Shown here piece by piece: positions 5,554 through 12,978 of a stretch of 12,978 nucleotides of DNA. Position 1 is the stretch's first letter. The number at the start of each line of letters is the position of its first letter. The notes under the pieces are model-generated. The model was not told where the DNA came from, made no database searches, and saw nothing but the letters and a program-made list of their open reading frames with translations. The translations under genes and the position numbers were made by a program. The DNA is from an uncultured Taibaiella sp. (GTDB taxonomy: Bacteria; Bacteroidota; Bacteroidia; Chitinophagales; Chitinophagaceae), in assembly GCA_946886975.1 (NCBI GenBank), contig CAMPJV010000033.1, positions 1-12,978 of the forward strand, in the 5' to 3' direction.

Positions 5554-8409
5554 ATGCCGCGCGACACTTCCATCAAAACTATCCTCATCATTGGTTCCGG
5601 TCCTATCATTATAGGTCAGGCTTGCGAGTTCGACTACTCTGGTTCTCAGGCTGCCCGCAGCCTAAGGGAAGAAGGAATTAAGGTCATCCTCATCAACTCC
5701 AACCCCGCTACTATCATGACCGATCCTATTGTGGCAGACAAGGTTTACCTGCTGCCTCTGGAGGTGGAGAGCATCGAGCAGATATTGGAAGAAAATGAAA
5801 TAGACGCGGTTCTCCCAAGTATGGGTGGCCAGACTGCCCTCAATCTCGCAAAGGAAGTCGACGAGCTGGGCATCTGGGCGAAGCACAACTGCCGCTTGAT
5901 TGGCGTAGATATTAAGGCTATTGATAAAGCGGAAGACCGCGAACTCTTCCGCCAGTGGATGCTCAAGCTGGGTATTCCTGTAGCTCCTGCTCGCACGGCA
6001 AACTCCCTTCTTGAAGGAAAAGAATTTGCGCAGGAAATAGGCCTCCCGATCGTTATTCGCCCTTCTTACACATTAGGCGGTACCGGGGGCGGCTTCGTAA
6101 TGCATAAGGAAGAACTCGAAAGCGCACTCGATCGCGGCCTTACAGCCTCTCCCATCCACGAAGTCCTTGTAGAGAAAGCCGTGCTGGGCTGGAAGGAATT
6201 CGAGCTTGAGCTTCTAAGGGATCAAAAAGATAATGTAGTCATCATTTGTACGGTCGAAAACTTCGACCCCATGGGTATCCATACCGGCGACAGCATCACC
6301 GTCGCACCTGCCATGACCCTTAGCGACACGGCCTTCCAGCTTATGCGGAATACCGCCATCACTATGATGCGGGACCTCGGCAACTTTGCCGGCGGTTGCA
6401 ACGTTCAGTTCGCCCTCAACCCCGAAACAGAAGAAATAATAGCCATCGAGATCAACCCTCGCGTAAGTCGCTCATCAGCACTTGCCTCTAAGGCGACCGG
6501 CTACCCCATTGCAAAGATCGCAGCCAAGCTGGCCATAGGCTACTCTCTTGATGAACTAAAGAACCCCATCATCCAGGAAACCTCAGCTTACTTCGAGCCC
6601 GCGCTCGACTATGTAATAGTAAAGATGCCCCGCTGGAACTTCGATAAGTTCAAGGGAGCAGATGATACCCTCGGCCTGCAGATGAAGTCCGTAGGAGAGG
6701 TAATGGCCATCGGCCGCACCTTTCCGGAGGCTCTTCAGAAAGCCTGCCAGAGCCTGGAGAACAATGCAACCGGCCTTTCCTTCCTCAGCACAACGAGGAT
6801 GCGTCCGGAAGAGCTCCTCGAGTCAATCAAGCGCCCTCAATGGGACAGGATATTCAGAATCAAGGAAGCCCTTGCCGCAGGAGTATCAATTAAGACTATC
6901 CGTGAGATTACCCTTATTGACCGTTGGTTCCTCTACCAGATACAGGATATAGTAAACCTGGAGAATAAGATAAAAGAGTACAAGCATCTTGATAAGCTCC
7001 CATACGATCTTCTATGCGAGGCCAAGCAAATGGGCTTCAGCGACGATCAGATAGCAGAACTGGTAAAGGATGTAACCCCTGAGGAAGTGTACGATCATCG
7101 TAAAAAGCTCGGAATAAGACGAGTCTTCAAGATGGTGGACACTTGCAGTGCAGAATTCGAAGCTAAGACACCTTATTTCTACAGCACCTTCGAGACCTGT
7201 GCAGAAGCTGAGTCGAATATAGGAGACATAGTATCCAACGAAAGCCCCCGCTCCGATAAGAAAAAGATAATAGTCCTCGGTTCTGGTCCTAACCGCATTG
7301 GGCAGGGCATAGAGTTCGATTACTGCTGTACCCATGGCCTGCTTGCTGCAAAGGAAGCCGGCTACGAGGCCATCATGATCAACTGCAACCCCGAAACCGT
7401 ATCCACCGACTTCGACATAGCCGACAAGCTTTACTTCGAGCCTGTCTATTGGGAGCACCTTTGGGAGATCATTGAGCATGAGCAGCCATTCGGAGTCATA
7501 GTTCAGCTCGGTGGCCAAACAGCGCTGAAGCTTGCTAAGAAGCTTCACGAGAACGGCATAAACATCATCGGTACCTCCTTCGATAACATGGATATTGCCG
7601 AAGACCGTGGCCGTTTCAGCGACCTGCTGAAGGACATGGGCATCCCGTATCCTAACTACGGTACTGCATACACCACAGACGAAGCTATAGAGGTAGCCCA
7701 GGAAGTGGGGTACCCGGTTCTTGTGCGCCCCTCCTACGTACTAGGTGGTCAGCGAATGAGGATCGTTATTAACGACGAAGAGCTGGAGAAAAGTGTAGTA
7801 AGCCTCCTCAAGCACCTTCCAGGCAACAAGATTCTAATCGACCACTTCCTTGACCGCTGCCAGGAGGCGGAGATAGACGCTATCTGCGATGGCGAGGACG
7901 TCCATATCATGGGCATCATGGAGCATATAGAGCCTGCGGGTATACACAGCGGCGACAGCCACTCCGTACTCCCGGTGTTCAATCTTCCACCCTTGGTTGT
8001 GGATGAAATGGTAGACATCGCCAGGAAGATTGCGCTGGCGTTGAACATAAAGGGTCTTATCAACATCCAGTACGCCATCAAGGATGGGCAGGTCTATGTG
8101 ATAGAAGCAAATCCCCGTGCCAGCCGCACCACTCCCTTCATTGCAAAAGCGTATGGAGTTCCGTACCTTGATATTGCAACAAAAGTGATGATAGGAGCAA
8201 AAAAGCTGAAAGACTTCAATATAGTCCACAAACTGGAAGGCTTTGCCGTAAAGGAACCAGTCTTCAGCTTCAATAAGTTTCCTAATGTCAATAAGGAACT
8301 AGGCCCGGAAATGAAAAGCACTGGAGAAGCCATTCGCTTCATCAAAAACCTCCGTGACCCTTGGTTCCGCACACTTTATAAAGAAAGGAGCATGCATTTG
8401 AGTCGGTAA
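5554..8409 (+). CDS. carB: Carbamoyl phosphate synthase large subunit, lacking the MGS regulatory domain
   Basis: CarB uses ammonia delivered by CarA, bicarbonate and two ATP to make carbamoyl phosphate for arginine and pyrimidine synthesis. The two homologous halves are clear. Half one starts with GSGPIIIGQACEFDYSG at residue 14 and has ATP-grasp metal ligands E299 and N301 in IEINPRVSRSSALASK. Half two starts with GSGPNRIGQGIEFDYCC at residue 576 and has E851 and N853 in IEANPRASRTTPF. Numbering in half one matches E. coli CarB exactly. The protein has 951 residues against about 1073 in E. coli; it stops just after GPEMKSTGEA and a short tail, so the MGS-like allosteric domain (sites for UMP, IMP and ornithine) is absent. 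I recall such short CarB proteins as common in Bacteroidota, so this is probably not a mutation. carA is not in the window. Confidence 0.97.
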   Translation: MPRDTSIKTILIIGSGPIIIGQACEFDYSGSQAARSLREEGIKVILINSNPATIMTDPIVADKVYLLPLEVESIEQILEENEIDAVLPSMGGQTALNLAKEVDELGIWAKHNCRLIGVDIKAIDKAEDRELFRQWMLKLGIPVAPARTANSLLEGKEFAQEIGLPIVIRPSYTLGGTGGGFVMHKEELESALDRGLTASPIHEVLVEKAVLGWKEFELELLRDQKDNVVIICTVENFDPMGIHTGDSITVAPAMTLSDTAFQLMRNTAITMMRDLGNFAGGCNVQFALNPETEEIIAIEINPRVSRSSALASKATGYPIAKIAAKLAIGYSLDELKNPIIQETSAYFEPALDYVIVKMPRWNFDKFKGADDTLGLQMKSVGEVMAIGRTFPEALQKACQSLENNATGLSFLSTTRMRPEELLESIKRPQWDRIFRIKEALAAGVSIKTIREITLIDRWFLYQIQDIVNLENKIKEYKHLDKLPYDLLCEAKQMGFSDDQIAELVKDVTPEEVYDHRKKLGIRRVFKMVDTCSAEFEAKTPYFYSTFETCAEAESNIGDIVSNESPRSDKKKIIVLGSGPNRIGQGIEFDYCCTHGLLAAKEAGYEAIMINCNPETVSTDFDIADKLYFEPVYWEHLWEIIEHEQPFGVIVQLGGQTALKLAKKLHENGINIIGTSFDNMDIAEDRGRFSDLLKDMGIPYPNYGTAYTTDEAIEVAQEVGYPVLVRPSYVLGGQRMRIVINDEELEKSVVSLLKHLPGNKILIDHFLDRCQEAEIDAICDGEDVHIMGIMEHIEPAGIHSGDSHSVLPVFNLPPLVVDEMVDIARKIALALNIKGLINIQYAIKDGQVYVIEANPRASRTTPFIAKAYGVPYLDIATKVMIGAKKLKDFNIVHKLEGFAVKEPVFSFNKFPNVNKELGPEMKSTGEAIRFIKNLRDPWFRTLYKERSMHLSR

Positions 8410-9857
8410 TGCGAAACGACACTTCATTAAGATATGCTGCTGTGGGCTCGCTTATAGCATTGTCAATACTGCTCTTAGGAGCAGTTGTCTTTTATAAGGA
8501 GCGCATGGTTTTCTCTGACGCCGCACACATCGTGTTCTATGAAATAAACCAGGGCAAGCTTCAGATTCAGGTAGAACGGTATGGCGCGTTTATTACACAG
8601 ATATGGCCTCTTCTAGGCAGTAAATTAAATCTGTCATTAAAGGCTATTTTGATCCTTTATAGCCTGAGCTTTAATGTTTTCTATCTGGCAGTCGCGCTAA
8701 TTCTATTTAGGTTCAGGGATTATCAATTAGTGATATTAATGGCCCTGTACTTTACACTTTTTGTAAGCGACTCCTATTTTTGGACGAACAACGAAGTTCA
8801 CCAGGGGATAACCTGGATGTTCCTCATGCTTGGAACAATTCAATATTTATACACTCGCTTTCGGACGCATGGCCCCTTGTTTCATCTGGTCGCCCTGGTG
8901 ACATTCATCCCATTGGCTCTTCTAGCCATTTATTCGCATCCATTGGTAATGATCTCAACGGTCTTCCTGTGGGTGTTCCTTGCGCTATCCGGTCATGAGC
9001 GTTTCTTTAGTAGAAAGAGCTCCATTCCCTATGCTGTTATCATAATGGCTATCAGCGGCTTAAAATACTTCACCAGCAAACAGAACTGGTATGATGGAAA
9101 TAAGTTCGAGCCGGTACTTGACGCAGGCGTTCCGGAGATTCTGGGAACATTTACCAGCGCTATGGCAGATAATTTTTGGCAGGGTATTATTTATAATTAC
9201 TTCTTTCTTCCTTTGTTGTTCGTAGCAGGGATATATCTCCTGGTCAAGAAAAGAGAATACATACTTGCAACATTCACTGTCGCCGCGTGTGTTGGATACT
9301 TTGTTCTTGTTTGCCTTACGTTTCATGAGGACCGAAGATTCTATATGGAAAGCGAATGGATGACTCTGGCTATTCTGGGGACGGCACCCTTCGTCTATTA
9401 TGTCCTCCCTCAGATGCATTGGCGATATGCAATAACGCTGCTATCTTTCATTTTAATTGTGCGCATTGGATTTATTGGCTATTCATCAACAATCTTCACC
9501 AGTCGGACAGAGAAGATTAATGGTATCGTAGAGCGCATGAAACAAAGAGCGATAACTAAGGCAATAATTAAACGTGAGGATGACAGACTGGAAAACGAAC
9601 TATTGATGGGATGGGGTCTCCCATTGGAAACTTTATACATGAGCATCCTTAATAAGGATGATACCTTACGGACGATGGCCTATCTTAGTCAGGAAGAAAT
9701 TGAAAGGGTTGACTCCGGAAGCTCATCTTCAGTTTTCCTGGCGCCATTTGCCTCTTTTAGGTATCAAGAATTAAATAGAAGTTATTTTCCCCTAGATACC
9801 ACAACTTCATATTCTATACTTGTATACGATGACTTCTTCTTGGAAAGAACTCATTAG
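8409..9857 (+). CDS. Polytopic membrane protein, GT-C-like layout, unknown function
   Basis: The start ATG overlaps the carB stop codon (TAATG, 8407-8411), so translation is probably coupled. The 482-residue protein has about nine to ten hydrophobic segments between residues 10 and 360, for example AVGSLIALSILLLGAVVF, ILILYSLSFNVFYLAVALIL, VALVTFIPLALLAIY and AITLLSFILIVRIGFIGY. A soluble tail of about 120 residues follows. An acidic residue, D37, comes directly after the first helix (MVFSDAAHIVFYEINQG), the place of the catalytic aspartate in GT-C membrane glycosyltransferases. This supports a sugar-transfer role only as inference; a DUF6056-like or orphan family is equally possible. By eye the gene is more AT-rich than carB (some lines near one-third GC), which could mark a later insertion. 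No link to carbamoyl phosphate metabolism is apparent. Confidence 0.8.
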   Translation: MRNDTSLRYAAVGSLIALSILLLGAVVFYKERMVFSDAAHIVFYEINQGKLQIQVERYGAFITQIWPLLGSKLNLSLKAILILYSLSFNVFYLAVALILFRFRDYQLVILMALYFTLFVSDSYFWTNNEVHQGITWMFLMLGTIQYLYTRFRTHGPLFHLVALVTFIPLALLAIYSHPLVMISTVFLWVFLALSGHERFFSRKSSIPYAVIIMAISGLKYFTSKQNWYDGNKFEPVLDAGVPEILGTFTSAMADNFWQGIIYNYFFLPLLFVAGIYLLVKKREYILATFTVAACVGYFVLVCLTFHEDRRFYMESEWMTLAILGTAPFVYYVLPQMHWRYAITLLSFILIVRIGFIGYSSTIFTSRTEKINGIVERMKQRAITKAIIKREDDRLENELLMGWGLPLETLYMSILNKDDTLRTMAYLSQEEIERVDSGSSSSVFLAPFASFRYQELNRSYFPLDTTTSYSILVYDDFFLERTH

Positions 9858-9883
9858 AAGAAGAAACTTTAAGCAATTATTTT

Positions 9884-10399
9884 ATGCAAACAAAGAATCC
9901 AAGTGACAGCTTTAATGTAATGAGTGAATTGGTCCTCCCGAATGACACCAACACCCTTGGAAATCTAATGGGGGGTAGACTCATCTACATGATGGATATC
10001 GCCGGTGCTATCTCAGCAATGAAGCACTGTAATTGTCCGGTGGTTACAGCATCTGTTGACAATGTATCATTTGCCAGCCCAATAAAGCTGGGCAACCTGC
10101 TAACAATAGAGTCCCGGGTGACAAGGGCGTTCAGCACGTCTATGGAGATCTATATGCGTGTTTGGGGCGAGGACCTTCATGCACAATACAAGTACCTCAC
10201 AAATGAAGCATATTTTACCTTCGTGGCACTTGATCCTAATGGAAAGCCGCGCACCGTACCTGGAATTGTCCCGGTGACGGAAGGGGAAAAGAAGATATTT
10301 GATGGTGCACTTCGCAGGCGGCAGCTGCGTCTTATTCTTAGCGGCAAAATGAAGCCCGAAGATGCCGGCGAATTAAAGGCATTATTCATTAAGGATTAA
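9884..10399 (+). CDS. Acyl-CoA thioesterase, hotdog fold
   Basis: This 171-residue protein belongs to the YciA/ACOT hotdog family, which hydrolyses acyl-CoA to free fatty acid and CoA in the cytoplasm. The family signature is clear: PNDTNTLGNLMGGRLIYMMD, then IAGAISAMKHC, in which N23 and D38 stand at the positions of the conserved asparagine and the catalytic aspartate of the hotdog helix. It continues with VTASVDNVSFASPIKLGNLL, the usual strand that packs against the helix and contributes to CoA binding. EAYFTFVALDPNGKP is the last conserved strand. The C-terminal 40 residues are basic and form a helical extension. The gene lies 26 bp after the membrane protein gene and could be part of the carB transcript. 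Chain-length preference cannot be read from the sequence. Confidence 0.9.
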   Translation: MQTKNPSDSFNVMSELVLPNDTNTLGNLMGGRLIYMMDIAGAISAMKHCNCPVVTASVDNVSFASPIKLGNLLTIESRVTRAFSTSMEIYMRVWGEDLHAQYKYLTNEAYFTFVALDPNGKPRTVPGIVPVTEGEKKIFDGALRRRQLRLILSGKMKPEDAGELKALFIKD

Positions 10400-10446
10400 G
10401 TACCCGACAACTCCTTACCTTTATCACCCTCCAAAGAATAAAGGAT

Positions 10447-11730
10447 ATGATCTTAGACCGTACCACGCCACCAGCTATAAAGGACGCAATTGAGTTTGAC
10501 TATATATTGCCTCCAATTAACCAGGAGCAACTAAGCAATGGACTGCCTCTTTATTGGCTCAATGCCGGTGTGCAGGACGTGGTAGAGATCGACTGGGTTT
10601 ATCCTTCTGGCCTGTGGTTTGAACAGAAGCCAGCGGTAGCCCACGCAACTGCTGGCCTCATTAAGAATGGTACATCTACCAGGACAGCCCACCAGATAAA
10701 CGAAGCGCTTGAGTTCTATGGCGCCAGCCTTAAAGTAAATCCGGGGAATGACTTCTCTTCTGTAACGCTTTACTGCCTTACGAAACATCTTCCACATTTG
10801 CTGCCAATCATTTATGAGCTACTCACAGATGCTACTTTTCCTGAACGGGAAGTGGAACTGCACAAGCAGAATGCCATACAAAGACTGCTTGTTAACCTGA
10901 GGCAGGGTGAATTTGTGGCAAACCAGCGCATTGATGCTCTGCTATTTGGGGAGGCTCATCCATATGGCAGGTATTCAAAGAAGGAAAAGATAGAAGCGCT
11001 CACCAGGGAAGACCTTGTTACGTTTTACAGGAAGCATTATGCATTAGCCAACGTCCGGATGTTTATGGCCGGCAAGGTAAGTCAGCAGGAAGTGAAGTGG
11101 CTGGATGATGTCTTTGGAAAAGCTCCGGTAGAGACCGCGCCGATTACTTCAGAAGATTTCTCAGCACCGGCCCCCTCAGAGACTAAGCACCGCGTTATAA
11201 ATGATGAAAAAAGTGTGCAGGGCGCAATCAGGATAGGCCGATGTTTTCCTAACAGGCATGATCCTGACTTTGCTCCTATGGTGGTACTCAATACTCTGTT
11301 CGGCGGCTACTTTGGGTCCAGGCTCATGAGCAATATACGTGAGGAAAAGGGTTACACATATGGGATCTATAGCTCTCTCTCGCCATACCTTCAAGGAGGC
11401 TCAATGATAATTCATACTGAGGTAGGAAGAGAAGTCATCGAACCCTCAGTGAAAGAGATTTATAATGAGATGGACTTGCTTCGGAAAGAGCCTGCCGATG
11501 CAGAGGAACTACTCCTGGTAAAGAATTACTTGTTAGGAAACCTCCTTGGAGATCTTGACGGCCCTTTCCAGATAATTCAGCGGTGGCGCACTTTGATTCT
11601 TAATGACTTAACCATCGATCATTTCAACAATAATATTCGCATCTATAAGAACGTAACGGCAGAAGAGTTACAACAGCTCGCGTTGAAGTACTTCGATTTT
11701 GACGACTTCTATGAGGTTGTAGTTATCTGA
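10447..11730 (+). CDS. M16-family peptidase homologue without the zinc motif
   Basis: The 427-residue protein has the two-domain layout of the short M16B peptidases, with an N-terminal M16 domain to about residue 205 and a C-terminal M16_C domain after it. Active members have HxxEH where this protein reads H66-A-T-A-G70 in AVAHATAGLIKNGTSTRTAH, so the zinc-binding second histidine and the catalytic glutamate are gone. The C-terminal domain keeps R298 and Y305 in NIREEKGYTYGIYSSLSPY, the Arg/Tyr pair that helps bind substrate in M16 heterodimers. This is the pattern of a non-catalytic partner subunit, as in mitochondrial processing peptidase alpha or bacterial two-gene M16B pairs. No signal peptide is seen, so it is probably cytoplasmic. 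No catalytic M16 gene lies in the window. It is 47 bp after the thioesterase gene. Confidence 0.9.
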   Translation: MILDRTTPPAIKDAIEFDYILPPINQEQLSNGLPLYWLNAGVQDVVEIDWVYPSGLWFEQKPAVAHATAGLIKNGTSTRTAHQINEALEFYGASLKVNPGNDFSSVTLYCLTKHLPHLLPIIYELLTDATFPEREVELHKQNAIQRLLVNLRQGEFVANQRIDALLFGEAHPYGRYSKKEKIEALTREDLVTFYRKHYALANVRMFMAGKVSQQEVKWLDDVFGKAPVETAPITSEDFSAPAPSETKHRVINDEKSVQGAIRIGRCFPNRHDPDFAPMVVLNTLFGGYFGSRLMSNIREEKGYTYGIYSSLSPYLQGGSMIIHTEVGREVIEPSVKEIYNEMDLLRKEPADAEELLLVKNYLLGNLLGDLDGPFQIIQRWRTLILNDLTIDHFNNNIRIYKNVTAEELQQLALKYFDFDDFYEVVVI

Positions 11731-11773
11731 TTTACATTAATAGGATTGGCTGTAGTGGCTCATTTCAGGGAGG

Positions 11774-11781
11774 GAACGTTC
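11774..11781. repeat. Small palindrome between the M16 and DUF4468-like genes
   Basis: GAACGTTC is a perfect 8-bp palindrome followed by TTTTA, in the 125-bp gap (11731-11855). It is too short to be a convincing terminator. The rest of the gap is AT-rich; no clean TAnnTTTG promoter was found, although TATTCTTTAC near 11811 is vaguely similar. Confidence 0.2.
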
Positions 11782-11855
11782 TTTTAACATTCGGAGCGTC
11801 GCCTTTGGCATATTCTTTACAAACCTAAGAGGAATGATAACTAAATCAACTCGTT

Positions 11856-12494
11856 ATGAAACAGTTGCTAGGAATTGCAGTTCTCTGCCTTTTAGGTTTA
11901 CAAGTTTTTGCTCAGAATGATAGTAATGATGTAAGTCTCTCATTGCCAGCAAGTGACAGTGCTGAATTTCATTATGGAAACGTACCCGAAAAGCGAAAAG
12001 CGGCATTTAAAGTCAACAGGGAGAAAATAGTATATCACCGGGTGTACCAGGTAAATACTGCAAAGGATGCTGACGAAGTTTATGAAAGAGCGTTGGGTTA
12101 CGCAAGAATGATGAACGTAAACCACAAGGGGAACAAGAACAAAAGGTCGATCACGATGCCTATTACATGGGCTTACAGCGGAGGTATGAATGAGTGTATT
12201 GAGGCTCTTCAATTGCAAGGCACGCTATTGATTGAGGTGAAGGATCTGAAGACAAGAATTACGTTGAAAGATATAAGCTATGTACACCATGACAGGGACG
12301 ACGATCATGTAAAGCCTGTGGCGAAGTCAGACTTCTTTAGCAAGCGTCCTGATTGTGCACCTGCTAATGGTAAAGTAGAGTTGCTGTACAACTGTACAAC
12401 TTGTCAGCAAAGCCTCAGATCATTGGATAGCCAACTGGAGAGTCAGTTTGATCTCTTTGCTGATCAATACCAGGAAAGGCTGAAGAAGTATTAG
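11856..12494 (+). CDS. Secreted DUF4468-like protein
   Basis: The 212-residue protein starts with a classical Sec signal, MKQLLGIAVLCLLGLQVFAQ, with probable cleavage after VFA at residue 19. The mature part has the pattern of the Bacteroidota DUF4468 (TBP-like fold) family: a strand-rich block IVYHRVYQVNTAKDADEVYE with a helix RALGYARMM, a set of strands, then GTLLIEVKDLKTRITLKDIS, which is the typical central hairpin. A second part holds cysteines in RPDCAPANG and YNCTTCQQSL, and ends in a charged helix. The function of the family is unknown; it is usually a single secreted protein of the periplasm or outer membrane. Its stop TAG (12492-12494) overlaps the stop TAA of the convergent CAP-domain gene. 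The family call is from recall and moderate only; export is more certain. Confidence 0.72.
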   Translation: MKQLLGIAVLCLLGLQVFAQNDSNDVSLSLPASDSAEFHYGNVPEKRKAAFKVNREKIVYHRVYQVNTAKDADEVYERALGYARMMNVNHKGNKNKRSITMPITWAYSGGMNECIEALQLQGTLLIEVKDLKTRITLKDISYVHHDRDDDHVKPVAKSDFFSKRPDCAPANGKVELLYNCTTCQQSLRSLDSQLESQFDLFADQYQERLKKY

Positions 12495-12978
12495 TTCCTG
12501 AAGTTCTGAGTGACCATGAGGCCGTAAATGCCCCCATCCATAATGCCAATACCAACACGGCCGAATGCCGGCTGCAAAATATTGGCTCTGTGGCCCGGGG
12601 AGTTCATCAAGCCTTTATGGGCCATATTCAAGGTCCTTGCAAGTGCCAGATTTTCCCCGGCAGTAAGAAACCTGACTTTTTCCTGCTTCATACGATCGAA
12701 AGGATCCTTATTCTCAAGGGTGTTATGAGAAAAGTACCCTCTGGCAAACATATCCACACTATGCTTTCTTGCTACGACAGTCATTTCAGGATCAGCCGCT
12801 AGGGGGTGAAGGCCCTTCTTGCTTCGTTCCTGGTTTAGCAGTTCCAGCATCCTGGCCTCAAGGTCGGGGCGTGGTTTAGGGTCGGTCACGGTGAAGGTGA
12901 GCTTAACGGTCTCGTTCGACTCCGGCTCTACGGTAATGCGGCCGATCGTGCGGCGCACAGCTTCATCGAATATAGGAG
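12491..12978 (-). CDS. CAP-domain (SCP/PR1) protein, 5'-partial, possible CvpA fusion
   Basis: The frame is open to the window edge (sequence before the GTG at 12958 reads PIFDEAVRR), so the start lies outside. The visible part is a complete bacterial CAP domain of about 115 residues, with LNQERSKKGLHPLAADPEM, then RKHSVDMFARGYFSHNT, TAGENLALAR and MNSPGHRANILQPAFGRVGI. The conserved histidines (KHS and SPGH) and the glutamate of GEN, which line the CAP cavity, are present. CAP proteins act outside the cytoplasm, but their biochemical role in bacteria is poorly known. In front of the domain is a linker, TIGRITVEPESNETVKLTF, and I recall Bacteroidota proteins in which a CvpA membrane domain precedes a CAP domain like this. 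That fusion is an inference from the linker and cannot be confirmed here. Confidence 0.88.
   Translation of the reverse strand, partial: PIFDEAVRRTIGRITVEPESNETVKLTFTVTDPKPRPDLEARMLELLNQERSKKGLHPLAADPEMTVVARKHSVDMFARGYFSHNTLENKDPFDRMKQEKVRFLTAGENLALARTLNMAHKGLMNSPGHRANILQPAFGRVGIGIMDGGIYGLMVTQNFRN

Noticed and set aside
7012..7548. 178-codon minus-strand open frame inside carB
   Set aside because: It is antisense to a strongly conserved part of carB, has no start context or family motif, and is explained by codon bias of carB.
8360..8409. Truncation of CarB by a frameshift
   Set aside because: The sequence after the stop is in another frame and encodes a membrane protein from its own ATG; no MGS-like sequence was seen, and the end falls at the domain border.

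Overview
The window looks like chromosomal DNA of a Bacteroidota bacterium, most likely from the Chitinophagaceae or a close family. The evidence is a compact mreBCD set with Bacteroidota-style MreC and MreD, two LVIVD-repeat lipoproteins with short lipoboxes, a CarB that lacks the C-terminal regulatory domain, a DUF4468-like secreted protein, a CAP-domain protein, one good TAnnTTTG-type -7 promoter element, and starts without strong Shine-Dalgarno sequences. This assignment rests on recalled family features, not on a search.

Layout. Positions 1-1092 (+) hold the 3' part of a polytopic membrane protein with a soluble C-terminal domain; its start lies outside the window. It converges, with a 3-bp gap, on the mreB-mreC-mreD operon (3581 to 1096, minus strand), which builds the cell-elongation scaffold. 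The elongasome genes mrdA and rodA that often follow mreD are not here. A non-coding stretch of about 490 bp (3582-4072) separates mreB from two plus-strand lipoprotein genes. It contains an 88-bp array of eight degenerate 11-bp units and two small inverted repeats.

Positions 4073-5425 (+) carry two tandem lipoproteins with LVIVD-type beta-propeller repeats. A promoter-like element and a hairpin then precede carB (5554-8409, +), the large subunit of carbamoyl phosphate synthase for arginine and pyrimidine synthesis. carB is joined by a TAATG stop/start overlap to a visibly more AT-rich polytopic membrane protein of GT-C-like layout. An acyl-CoA thioesterase and an M16-family peptidase homologue that has lost its zinc motif follow at short spacings, so 5554-11730 could be one long transcription unit with no obvious common function.

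The right end has a secreted DUF4468-like protein (11856-12494, +). Its stop codon overlaps that of a convergent CAP-domain protein (12491 to the edge, minus), which is open at the window edge and may be the C-terminal part of a CvpA-CAP fusion.

No rRNA, tRNA, CRISPR array, insertion sequence or phage gene was seen. The region is mostly housekeeping. The points of most interest are the 11-bp repeat array, the orphan non-catalytic M16 subunit, the translationally coupled membrane gene after carB, and the CAP protein's missing N-terminus.
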